A stretch of 64,000 nt of DNA from Saprospiraceae bacterium (GTDB lineage Bacteria; Bacteroidota; Bacteroidia; Chitinophagales; Saprospiraceae). This document shows positions 35,226 through 42,874 of this stretch, piece by piece. The stretch lies in assembly GCA_016717145.1 (NCBI GenBank), contig JADKGD010000008.1, positions 62,001 to 126,000 of the forward strand, given 5' to 3'. The position numbers were made by a program, and so were the translations under genes. Below the pieces are notes generated by a model. It had not been told where the DNA came from. It did no database searches and saw only the letters and a list, made by a program, of their open reading frames with translations. Each line of letters opens with the position of its first letter. Position 1 is the stretch's first letter.

Positions 35226-35365
35226 TTATTGAATAAAAACTGACTAAACGGATATCGATGGTTAGTGTTCTATATCCACAACAAGATCATGTGTACCAAA
35301 TGCCTATTCGGAGTTTTATTTTGCTCGTTAAGGCATTAAATTCGTAAAAACAGCCAATTAATACG

Positions 35366-35373
35366 TATTTTTG
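35366..35373 (+). promoter_or_regulatory. -7 promoter box of the ccsBA gene
   Basis: TATTTTTG matches TAnnTTTG, 35-42 nt upstream of the GTG at 35408 (18 nt upstream of the alternative ATG at 35391). The -33 part is not clear. Confidence 0.4.
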
Positions 35374-35407
35374 GCAAATAGAAATACATTATGGATATTA
35401 AAAAATT

Positions 35408-38400
35408 GTGCTCAAATTGTATAATACTATTTTTTCAACAAGGGCAGCTGGTATTTACCTACTGGCATTTGCTTCCTCGATAGGAATAGCCACTTTTATT
35501 GAAAATGATTACGGCACCAGCTCAGCTCAGGAAGTCGTTTTTAAAACCAAATGGTTTGAACTGCTGCTCATCCTGTTTGGATGTACGATTGTTGCAAATA
35601 TTTTCAGGTTCAGAATGATCGAACAAAAAAAGTGGGCGTCGCTATGTTTTCATCTATCCATTATTATCATTATTTTAGGTGCCGGTATAACGAGGTATTT
35701 TGGTTATGAAGGCATGATGCATATACGTGAAGGTGCAACTTCAGATGTATTTTTATCCACAGAACCTTACCTGAAGTTCAGCGCAATTTACGGGGGAAAA
35801 TCTTATTCCTTTGATGAAAATACTCATTTTTCGAGCCTTGGAACCAATAAGTTTGAAGAATTATATCAAATAGGACCGCATGTTTTTCAGGTAAAACTTA
35901 AAAAATTCATCCCCAATCCCATTGAAAAATTGACTGAGGATGACAAAAACAATCCGGTTTTGAAAGTGGTGATTGCAGGCATGAAGGGTAGGGAAGAGTA
36001 CTTTATACATCAGGGAGACCGGGTTAATATTAATGGGGTAAATTATAATTTTACGGATGAAATCCTTCCCAATGCTTTTAATATTCAATTTAGAAATGAT
36101 TCCTTGTCTTTTAAAACAGACTTGGCTGTTTCTCAAATGGTTATGGCTACTCAACAAAGTGATTCACTATACCCGGGTGTTCAGCATCCATTGATGCTTA
36201 GATCGATGTATACTATGGGAAAGGCAGGATTTGTATTTGGAGATTTCAAAAAGAACGGAAAACTTTCGATTGAATCATCAGATCCTAAAATGAAAAACGA
36301 AAGCAGCGCCGGACTCCTTATGGCTGTAACACATAATGGTGAAACAAAGGAAGTGATGATTACAGGTAGGAAAGGCGATGAAGGGCAACCAAAAATTTTA
36401 GATTTTGTAGACACCAGGTTTTCGATGGCATATGGCGCTAAACAAGTTAAATTGCCTTTTGCCATTAAATGCAGAGATTTTATTATGGACAGATATCCGG
36501 GTACGGACAATCCATCATCATATGCCAGTGAAGTTACATTGATTGATCAGAAAAATGGCATTAATCAGGAGTCAAGAATTTTTATGAATAATATTCTGGA
36601 TTATGGCGGGTATAGATTTTTTCAGTCGTCTTTTGATCAGGATGAGTTGGGTACCTATCTGAGTGTAAATCACGATTTCTGGGGTACTTGGGTATCTTAT
36701 ATTGGCTATATCTTTTTAACACTTGGGCTGATTATGGTTTTTTTTAGTAAAAATACCCGGTTTACGACACTCGTTAAAAAACTTGATCAATATCAGTCTG
36801 ATATCACAAAAACCGCTTCAGCAATCTTATTAATTATGTTTACTTCTTTGAGTACAATGGGGATATCTCAAGTAGCACCACCTGTAATGGAAGTAAGTAA
36901 AGAACATGCTGCTCATTTCGGAAAATTATTGGTTCAAGACCACCGTGGTCGTTTTAAACCTGTCAATACACTGACTGGTGAACTCTTGCGGAAGGTAGCT
37001 AAAAAAGAGGGCATGTATGGCCAAACTTCTGATCAGATAATATTGTCCATGCTGATATCTCCAGCTGTCTGGGAAAACATTCCATTGATCCATATCGGTA
37101 CCCACCCGGAGGTTCAAAAGCTACTGCATACTACAGACAAATTGGTGCCATACAGTAGTTTTTTTGATACTAATGGACAGTATGTCCTTAGGGATATGGT
37201 AAGAAATGCACAGTCGGTCAACCCGAAAGATCATGGCACATTTGAAAAGACCATCATTAAGCTCGATGAAAAAGTCAACATTATTAGCATGGTTTTTTCA
37301 GGTCGGCTATTAAAGATTTTACCCGTTGAAAATGATCCGGCCAATACCTGGATTTCTCCTATGGACATACGTGAGATGGCCACAATCCCTCCTGATCTGG
37401 AGGCTGAAAATATTTTGTTTGCGAATTATTTATCATCCTTGCCACAAGCAAAAACGGACAACGATTGGACAAAATCTGATGAGTTGTTGGATAAGATATC
37501 TGAAATTCAATTGAGTAAAGGAGCACATATAATTCCGTCAAGCAGTAAAATACAAGCGGAGTTATGGCTAAATTCACTTGATGTATTTGGCAAACTAAGA
37601 AATATATATGCTATTCTGAGTATGTTGATTTTGAGTATTTTCTTTTACTCTATATTTAGTCCTCGTTTCAGCAGGGTAAAAGCTGCTAAAGTGACTTTAC
37701 TCGTATTAGGGGCAGCATTTGTTTTTCACACCCTGGGCTTGGGTTTAAGGTGGTATGTTTCAGGCCGGGCCCCATGGAGTAATGGTTATGAGTCAATGAT
37801 TTACATTGGGTGGACTACGATGCTGGCCGGTTTGATATTCTCCAGAAAATCTTTAGGGGGCATGGCGGCGACTACCGTACTGGCTGCCACTATTTTGCTT
37901 GTAGCCGGCATGAGTTGGTTGGACCCTGAAATTACACCTTTAGTTCCTGTACTAAAATCTTATTGGCTTACGATTCATGTTTCACTTGAGGCTGGTAGTT
38001 ATGGTTTTTTAATGTTGGGCGCTGTTATTGGTATGCTTAATTTAATTCTCATGACACTTATCAATTCAAAAAACAAATCAAATGTCGAAAGAACCATAAA
38101 AGAATTGACGATCATTTCTGAGATTACTCTGATCGGCGGATTGTTTATGGTTAGCGTAGGTACTTATCTTGGTGGCGTTTGGGCCAATGAATCATGGGGC
38201 AGATATTGGGGCTGGGATGCAAAAGAAACCTGGGCCCTTGTCACCATTTTAGTATATGCATTTATTTTGCATATGCGTTTTATGCCCGGATTACAGAGTT
38301 TGTTTACTTTCAATTTTGCTTCTTTATTTGGGTTTGCCACCGTTATCATGACGTATTTTGGTGTCAATTATTATTTGTCCGGTTTACATTCGTACGCCGC

Positions 38401-38500
38401 AGGCGACCCTGTACCGATTCCGCCAAGCGTATATTACACAGCTTTGGTGCTGGCCATTTTAAGTATTTCTGCATTTATAAGGTGGCGTAAGGTGAAGTGA
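35408..38500 (+). CDS. ccsBA: Fused ResB-CcsA cytochrome c maturation protein (CcsBA, System II)
   Basis: The 1,030-residue membrane protein joins a ResB/Ccs1-like half to a CcsA half. ResB part: N-terminal membrane segments (AAGIYLLAFASSIGIATFIE, SLCFHLSIIIIILGAGITRY), a long periplasmic domain and another membrane segment at ~440. CcsA part: SGRAPWSNGYESMIYIGW and the haem-handling WWD motif WGRYWGWDAKETW around residues 930-940, with flanking His residues in membrane segments. It carries haem across the membrane and attaches it to CxxCH cytochromes, so it would serve the cytochrome locus at 47014-58095. The GTG at 35408 is the in-frame start. An ATG at 35391 would give MDIKKIVLKLYN if the A6 run at 35400-35405 lost one A. 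Confidence 0.9.
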   Translation: MLKLYNTIFSTRAAGIYLLAFASSIGIATFIENDYGTSSAQEVVFKTKWFELLLILFGCTIVANIFRFRMIEQKKWASLCFHLSIIIIILGAGITRYFGYEGMMHIREGATSDVFLSTEPYLKFSAIYGGKSYSFDENTHFSSLGTNKFEELYQIGPHVFQVKLKKFIPNPIEKLTEDDKNNPVLKVVIAGMKGREEYFIHQGDRVNINGVNYNFTDEILPNAFNIQFRNDSLSFKTDLAVSQMVMATQQSDSLYPGVQHPLMLRSMYTMGKAGFVFGDFKKNGKLSIESSDPKMKNESSAGLLMAVTHNGETKEVMITGRKGDEGQPKILDFVDTRFSMAYGAKQVKLPFAIKCRDFIMDRYPGTDNPSSYASEVTLIDQKNGINQESRIFMNNILDYGGYRFFQSSFDQDELGTYLSVNHDFWGTWVSYIGYIFLTLGLIMVFFSKNTRFTTLVKKLDQYQSDITKTASAILLIMFTSLSTMGISQVAPPVMEVSKEHAAHFGKLLVQDHRGRFKPVNTLTGELLRKVAKKEGMYGQTSDQIILSMLISPAVWENIPLIHIGTHPEVQKLLHTTDKLVPYSSFFDTNGQYVLRDMVRNAQSVNPKDHGTFEKTIIKLDEKVNIISMVFSGRLLKILPVENDPANTWISPMDIREMATIPPDLEAENILFANYLSSLPQAKTDNDWTKSDELLDKISEIQLSKGAHIIPSSSKIQAELWLNSLDVFGKLRNIYAILSMLILSIFFYSIFSPRFSRVKAAKVTLLVLGAAFVFHTLGLGLRWYVSGRAPWSNGYESMIYIGWTTMLAGLIFSRKSLGGMAATTVLAATILLVAGMSWLDPEITPLVPVLKSYWLTIHVSLEAGSYGFLMLGAVIGMLNLILMTLINSKNKSNVERTIKELTIISEITLIGGLFMVSVGTYLGGVWANESWGRYWGWDAKETWALVTILVYAFILHMRFMPGLQSLFTFNFASLFGFATVIMTYFGVNYYLSGLHSYAAGDPVPIPPSVYYTALVLAILSISAFIRWRKVK

Positions 38501-39105
38501 TTTTTGTATTTTGTCGTTTGTGATGGCTTGAACGATGACCAATATTTCATATCTAAAATGGCAATATTTGAATAAATATACTTCGTGCCATAAGCTTGTA
38601 TATTTTGGTCTGAATTGCAAGCATTACCATTATCCCATGTTTATAAAAACTATATACGGCAATCAAAATACCTATATAGTTTGGTACAGTAACTTAGGGA
38701 ATTCCTGAAGTATCTGCGAAGACTAATGAAGTACCACAGTAGTCTTTTTAAAATAGGGTGAAGACAACTGAATTACTTGTGTAAACGCATGAAGTAGCTA
38801 TGGAGCCTTATTAAGTCCTTATGAAGACTCATGAAGTTCCTATTAGTTTATTTGAAGTACTTGTGCAGACTTTTTAAGTAGCGGAAATAAGTGTTTACGT
38901 CTATGAAGATACATAATTACGAATTAAAGAAATATTGAATACACTTGAAAAAATCATGAAAATTTGCGCCCTAAAATTCTAGAGCCACAGTACCTTACCG
39001 GTATATTCCTGTTAAATTGTATATGGTTTTGGCAATTTGTGAATTATACATCAAAGAAAAATTATCTTTACAACCTAATAAAATATTTAGGTTGACACTT
39101 GATAT
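38501..39105. other. Non-coding gap between ccsBA and hsdM
   Basis: No gene. It holds an inverted repeat, AAACTATATA (38647-38656) and TATATAGTTT (38673-38682), and the degenerate 21-bp repeat array listed separately. It marks the left border of the defence island. Confidence 0.6.
38703..38925 (+). repeat. Degenerate ~21-bp tandem repeat array, about ten units
   Basis: Units begin near 38705, 38727, 38749, 38769, 38790, 38812, 38832, 38853, 38875 and 38904, each 20-22 bp except the ninth. They vary around TGAAGTACTTATGAAGACT, for example TGAAGTATCTGCGAAGACT, TGAAGTAGCTATGGAGCCT and TGAAGTACTTGTGCAGACT. There are no spacers, so it is not a CRISPR array. No reading frame is kept. Confidence 0.6.
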
Positions 39106-40311
39106 ATGATCAAAAAAGAAATAAAAGAAAAGGCAATAGAAGTAACCCTTTGGGATGCTGCGAATAAACTCAGAGGTAGTGTAGAGCCTGCCGAATATAA
39201 ACACGTAGTATTAGGACTTATTTTCTTAAAATTTGCCAGCGACAAGTTTGAAGACCACCGAGCCAAGCTCATTGCCGATGGCAAAGAGAAATACATTGAG
39301 ATGCCGGAGTTCTACAATATGAACAATGTGTTTTTTCTGGAAGAAACCAGCCGTTGGAGTTACCTGATAAAAAGAGCCAAACAAAACGACATTGCATTGC
39401 TCATTGATACAGCCCTGCATACCATTGAGAAAAACAACAAAGCATTGAAAGGTGCATTGCCCGACAATTACTTTTCTCGTTTAGGACTGGATGTAACCAA
39501 ACTGGATTCTTTGCTCGATACAATTAACGATATTGACACTACCAAAGACCCGAAGCAAGATGTAGTTGGGAAAGTGTATGAATACTTTCTTTCAAAATTT
39601 GCATTGGCAGAAGGAAAAGGCAAAGGAGAATTTTACACACCTAAAAGTATTGTAAACCTCATTGCCGAAATGATTGAACCTTACAAAGGCATTATCTATG
39701 ACCCTGCCTGTGGTTCGGGAGGTATGTTTGTGCAGTCTATCAAGTTTATTGAAGCACATAATGGCAACAAAAAAGAAATTTCAATTTACGGTCAGGAATA
39801 TACAAATACCACGTACAAACTGGCAAAGATGAACCTTGCCATACGTGGAATAAGCGGAAACTTAGGTGAAAAAGCAGCAGATACTTTTGCAGACGACCAG
39901 CACAAAGACCTGAAAGCAGATTACATCATGGCGAATCCACCTTTTAACCAAAAGGACTGGCGCGCTGAAAACGAACTGAAGGACGACCCGCGTTGGAGAG
40001 GTTATGATGTGCCACCCAAAAGCAATGCCAATTACGGTTGGATTTTGAATATGGTTTCTAAACTTTCCGACGATGGCATTGCAGGTTTTATCCTGGCAAA
40101 TGGTGCATTGAGTGGTGGTGGTGAAGAATACAAAATACGTAGAAAGCTGATTGAAAATAATTTGGTGGAAGCCATTTTGGTATTGCCACGCAATTTATTT
40201 TATACCACCGACATCAGTGTTACGCTTTGGATTTTGAATAAAAATAAAAAAGCACAGAGCAAAAGCATTGGTGATGAACAACGCCATTACCGTGACCGGC
40301 CGAAAGGGTAG
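39106..40311 (+). CDS. hsdM: Type I restriction-modification methylase subunit HsdM, C-terminally truncated
   Basis: The 401-residue protein has the N-terminal HsdM helical domain (LWDAANKLRGSVEPAEYKH), the AdoMet motif DPACGSGGMF at 199-208 and the catalytic NPPF at 277-280 for N6-adenine methylation. After LWILNKNK and HYRDR, where intact HsdM goes on with about 100 more residues, the frame ends and a RAYT remnant begins. I find no continuation in other frames, so this looks like a real truncation. No hsdS gene is in the window. Activity is doubtful. Confidence 0.85.
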   Translation: MIKKEIKEKAIEVTLWDAANKLRGSVEPAEYKHVVLGLIFLKFASDKFEDHRAKLIADGKEKYIEMPEFYNMNNVFFLEETSRWSYLIKRAKQNDIALLIDTALHTIEKNNKALKGALPDNYFSRLGLDVTKLDSLLDTINDIDTTKDPKQDVVGKVYEYFLSKFALAEGKGKGEFYTPKSIVNLIAEMIEPYKGIIYDPACGSGGMFVQSIKFIEAHNGNKKEISIYGQEYTNTTYKLAKMNLAIRGISGNLGEKAADTFADDQHKDLKADYIMANPPFNQKDWRAENELKDDPRWRGYDVPPKSNANYGWILNMVSKLSDDGIAGFILANGALSGGGEEYKIRRKLIENNLVEAILVLPRNLFYTTDISVTLWILNKNKKAQSKSIGDEQRHYRDRPKG

Positions 40312-40654
40312 GGGAAACCAAAAAAAAAAAAAAAGGAAATGAGGGCGACTGCGATTTGCCGCAACGGCGATGGAAAAATTTAAATCCCCATCACAAACGA
40401 TAGGGGCGATCATAAGAGGATATAAAATTGCCACGATTAAAAAAATTAAGGATCATATTTTAAATTCGGATAGGGGCGAATTGCAATTCGCCCCAACGGG
40501 CCCAACGGAAGAAATAATCCAATTAGATTTTAAAATCTGGCAACGCAATTATTATGAACACATCATACGGGATGAAAAATCATATCAAACCATTTCGGAA
40601 TATATTATAAACAATCCTGCAAAATGGACAGAGGATAAATTTAATATGCAATGA
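40312..40654 (+). mobile_element. RAYT (REP-associated tyrosine transposase) remnant with REP palindromes
   Basis: The reading frame 40370-40654 (stop in frame) ends with FKIWQRNYYEHIIRDEKSYQ and YIINNPAKW, the C-terminal signature of IS200-like/RAYT transposases. The HxH part of the HUH site is missing, so it is a 5'-truncated remnant. A perfect REP palindrome lies inside it (40473-40494), and a decayed copy (GGGCGACTGCGATTTGCCGC, ~40344) lies just upstream next to a 15-A run (40320-40334). The remnant starts where hsdM is cut off and ends at a copy of the hsdR start. Confidence 0.75.
40473..40494. repeat. REP palindrome GGGGCGAATTG/CAATTCGCCCC
   Basis: A perfect 22-bp palindrome, the two halves directly joined, inside the RAYT remnant; it is read through in frame (DRGELQFAP). 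The neighbouring copy near 40344 is partly decayed. Such GGGCGAATTGCAATTCGCCC units are typical REP partners of RAYTs. Confidence 0.8.
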
Positions 40655-40677
40655 AATTCACCGAAGAAAAATTAGAA
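40651..40677 (+). repeat. Copy of the first 27 bases of hsdR
   Basis: The first 27 bases are identical to the start of hsdR at 42875-42901 (coding MKFTEEKLE), after which the two differ. The ATG overlaps the stop of the RAYT remnant. This suggests hsdR once began here and that the toxin-antitoxin genes arrived later with a duplication, or that a recombination left this stub. Confidence 0.8.
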
Positions 40678-40728
40678 CGGGCGGATATAATGGTTAATGG
40701 TCGATTATTAATGGTAATGAAATAACAA

Positions 40729-40764
40729 AAATGTCAAGTTTTTTACACCAAAAACTTGACATTT
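40729..40764 (+). promoter_or_regulatory. Operator: 15-bp perfect inverted repeat before the antitoxin gene
   Basis: AAATGTCAAGTTTTT (40729-40743) and AAAAACTTGACATTT (40750-40764) are separated by 6 nt. The right arm includes the TTG of the promoter. AbiEi-type antitoxins are known to repress their own operons through inverted repeats, so this is the likely site of autoregulation. Confidence 0.65.
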
Positions 40765-40785
40765 ATTCAAAAATGAGTACCTTTG
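40756..40785 (+). promoter_or_regulatory. Promoter of the AbiE-type operon
   Basis: TTG (40756-40758) and TACCTTTG (40778-40785) with a 19-nt spacer form a full Bacteroidota promoter. The ATG at 40790 is only 4 nt beyond the -7 box, so the transcript should be leaderless or nearly so. Confidence 0.65.
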
Positions 40786-40789
40786 CAGT

Positions 40790-41517
40790 ATGAAAGTAGC
40801 CGAGCAAATACGAAATAAGATAAAAAGCATACCCGAAAGTGAGCCTTTTGGCTATGCTGATTTGGGTATTGCAGCTACTGATTTTTCACTGCTGCCAAGG
40901 CTTTAGAACGATTGCAAAAAAAGGGAACAATTAAAAAAGTGTCGAAAGGTGTGTTTTATAAGCCCAAAATGACCATAATGGGTCCTTTGGGCCCAGATTA
41001 TGATGCCTTACTAAAAAGATTTTTATTTAAAGATGGAAAACGAGTAGGCTATATAACAGGGGGCGAATTATATAACCAACTCAATCTTACAACACAAAAT
41101 TATTTTAGAACCAAAATAGCCACCAATAGAAGCCGAAAAAAAATAGAAAAAGGTTGGCTAAAAACAAGTACTGTAAAAGCCTATGCTGAAATTTCTGAAA
41201 ACAATTACCAATTATTGGGCATTTTGGATGCTATAAAAGATATTAGAAACATATCAGACACGTCTACCACAAAAGCTATAAAAATATTAAGTGGCAAGCT
41301 GGTAACATTTAGCAAAATAGATATTGATGCTTTGATTAAACTTTCAATGAAATATCCACCAAGGGTAAGGGCATTATTAGGGGCTATAATTGAAGATAAA
41401 TTTAAAACTACGATCGAATTATCTGATTTAAAAAGTAGTTTAAATCCTACAACAGTATATAAGCTTAAAATTAAGGAAACCGATTTTCCATCGATTAAAA
41501 ACTGGCAAATAAAATGA
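40790..41517 (+). CDS. AbiEi/DUF6088-type antitoxin (one frameshift)
   Basis: About 243 residues from the ATG at 40790. The start MKVAEQIRNKIKS with FGYADLGIAA is a winged-helix DNA-binding domain as in AbiEi/DUF6088 antitoxins. The frame breaks at the T5 run 40882-40886; one more T gives DFFTAAAKALERLQKKGTI and joins it to the rest (KVSKGVFYKPK, VGYITGGELYNQL). The stop overlaps the start of the toxin by 4 bp. It should repress the operon through the inverted repeat and neutralise the toxin (type IV system in the AbiE family). Confidence 0.75.
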
Positions 41518-42506
41518 TACTGCACCATAATAAAGAATTGTTTGTAGATATGATACAGCTTACCGCAGACAAAATGGGCATAAAAGCCATTTATGTTGAA
41601 AAAGACTATTGGGTTACCTATGCTTTGTTTACCATTTTCAACAATGAAATTGGCAAAGACACAGTTTTTAAAGGCGGAACTGCACTATCCAAATGTTACA
41701 ATATGATAGAACGCTTTTCGGAAGATATTGATTTGGTAGTATTGAGACGAGAAGGAGAAACAGACAGCAAGTTAAAATCAAAATTAAAAGCAATAAGTAC
41801 AGTTGTAGAAACAGTATTGCCCGAAGTAACTATTGAAGGCATTACCCATAAAATGGGAATGAACCGAAAAACGGCACACTCCTATAACAAAGAATTTAAA
41901 GGCGATTACGGACAAGTAAGAGATATTATAATTTTGGAATCTACTTGGCTGGGATACTACGAACCATACACCACCAAAAGCATCGTTTCATTTGTTGGTC
42001 AAATGATGCTGGACAATAAGCAATCTGATATTGCTAAAGAAAACGGACTACTTCCTTTTGACTTGCTGGCATTAGAACCTGTAAGAACCATTTGCGAAAA
42101 AATAATGAGTTTGGTTCGTTTTTCTTATGGCGAAAATCCACTGAATGATTTAAAGAAAAAGATAAGACACACCTATGATTTACACCAGCTACTTAAGCAA
42201 GATGAGTTCTTAAAATTCTTACAATCAACGACTTTTGATGAAATGCTTTTAAAGGTAGCCAATGATGATGTTGCAAGTTTTAAAAACAATAATCAATGGC
42301 TAATCCATCATCCTAATGAAGCACTAATTTTTAAAGACTTGGAAAATGTATGGAGTGAGTTAAAAACGATTTACAACGGTGACTTTAAAAATTTGGTGTA
42401 TGGAGAATTACCCAAAGAAGAAGCCATTTTGGAAACATTAAAAATGATTCAAGAAAGAATGGTTGGTGTTCAATGGTTAATTGTTAATGATAAATGGATA
42501 AAGTAA
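41514..42506 (+). CDS. AbiEii-type nucleotidyltransferase toxin
   Basis: A 330-residue protein of the AbiEii/AbiGii toxin family, with VEKDYWVT at 28-35, the nucleotidyltransferase motif FKGGTALSK at 52-60 and the metal-binding SEDIDL at 69-74. The conserved C-terminal lysine/aspartate region (KKIRHTYDLHQLL) is present. Family members transfer nucleotides to targets such as tRNA, which stops growth and can abort phage infection. It overlaps the antitoxin gene by 4 bp and shares an ATG/TAA base with the next gene. Confidence 0.85.
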   Translation: MILHHNKELFVDMIQLTADKMGIKAIYVEKDYWVTYALFTIFNNEIGKDTVFKGGTALSKCYNMIERFSEDIDLVVLRREGETDSKLKSKLKAISTVVETVLPEVTIEGITHKMGMNRKTAHSYNKEFKGDYGQVRDIIILESTWLGYYEPYTTKSIVSFVGQMMLDNKQSDIAKENGLLPFDLLALEPVRTICEKIMSLVRFSYGENPLNDLKKKIRHTYDLHQLLKQDEFLKFLQSTTFDEMLLKVANDDVASFKNNNQWLIHHPNEALIFKDLENVWSELKTIYNGDFKNLVYGELPKEEAILETLKMIQERMVGVQWLIVNDKWIK

Positions 42507-42851
42507 TGAGAGAAAACATTGAAAGAAAAAGGGGTTTGTTTGCGGTGAGGGTGGTAAAACTCTTTTTGGTGGGCAGAAAAAGGAGTTTGTGCTTTCAAAA
42601 CAACTACTTAAAGAGTGGTATCTGGTGCAATGGTTAGAGAGGCGGAGCACGCAGAAACCAAAAACGATTTCAAGCATAAGATGGGTATAGCTCAAAAAGA
42701 AATTAACGAGACTATTTACTGGCTTGAACTTCTAAAAGAAACTGATTACTTAACCCAAGAAAAATTTGAAAGTATTAACAATGATGCTGTAGAAATTATC
42801 AAACTTATTACAAGTATAATTAAATCCGTTAAGGCAAACATTAACAATTAA
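42506..42851 (+). pseudogene. Four-helix-bundle protein (23S rRNA IVP type), frame broken
   Basis: The ATG at 42506 starts MRENIERKRG.. with FAVRVVKLF. After frame breaks near 42570-42630 (A5 and similar runs) the match resumes: QKKEFVLSKQLLK, then VREAEHAETKNDFKHKMGIA, YWLELLKETDYL. This is the four-helix-bundle family (TIGR02436, also called 23S rRNA intervening-sequence protein). The family's function is uncertain, but it often sits inside mobile regions. Whether the frame breaks are real or sequence errors cannot be told; two or more in 100 bp is more than elsewhere. Confidence 0.7.
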
Positions 42852-42874
42852 CCATTTATCATTAACAATTATAA

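Noticed and set aside
38703..38925. CRISPR array near the defence island
   Set aside because: Units are degenerate, directly joined and lack spacers; no cas genes are present.
40320..40334. Poly-A run as a sign of retrotransposition
   Set aside because: It is a lone run of 15 A in a region of many homopolymer errors, next to a decayed REP; no reverse transcriptase or target duplication is seen.
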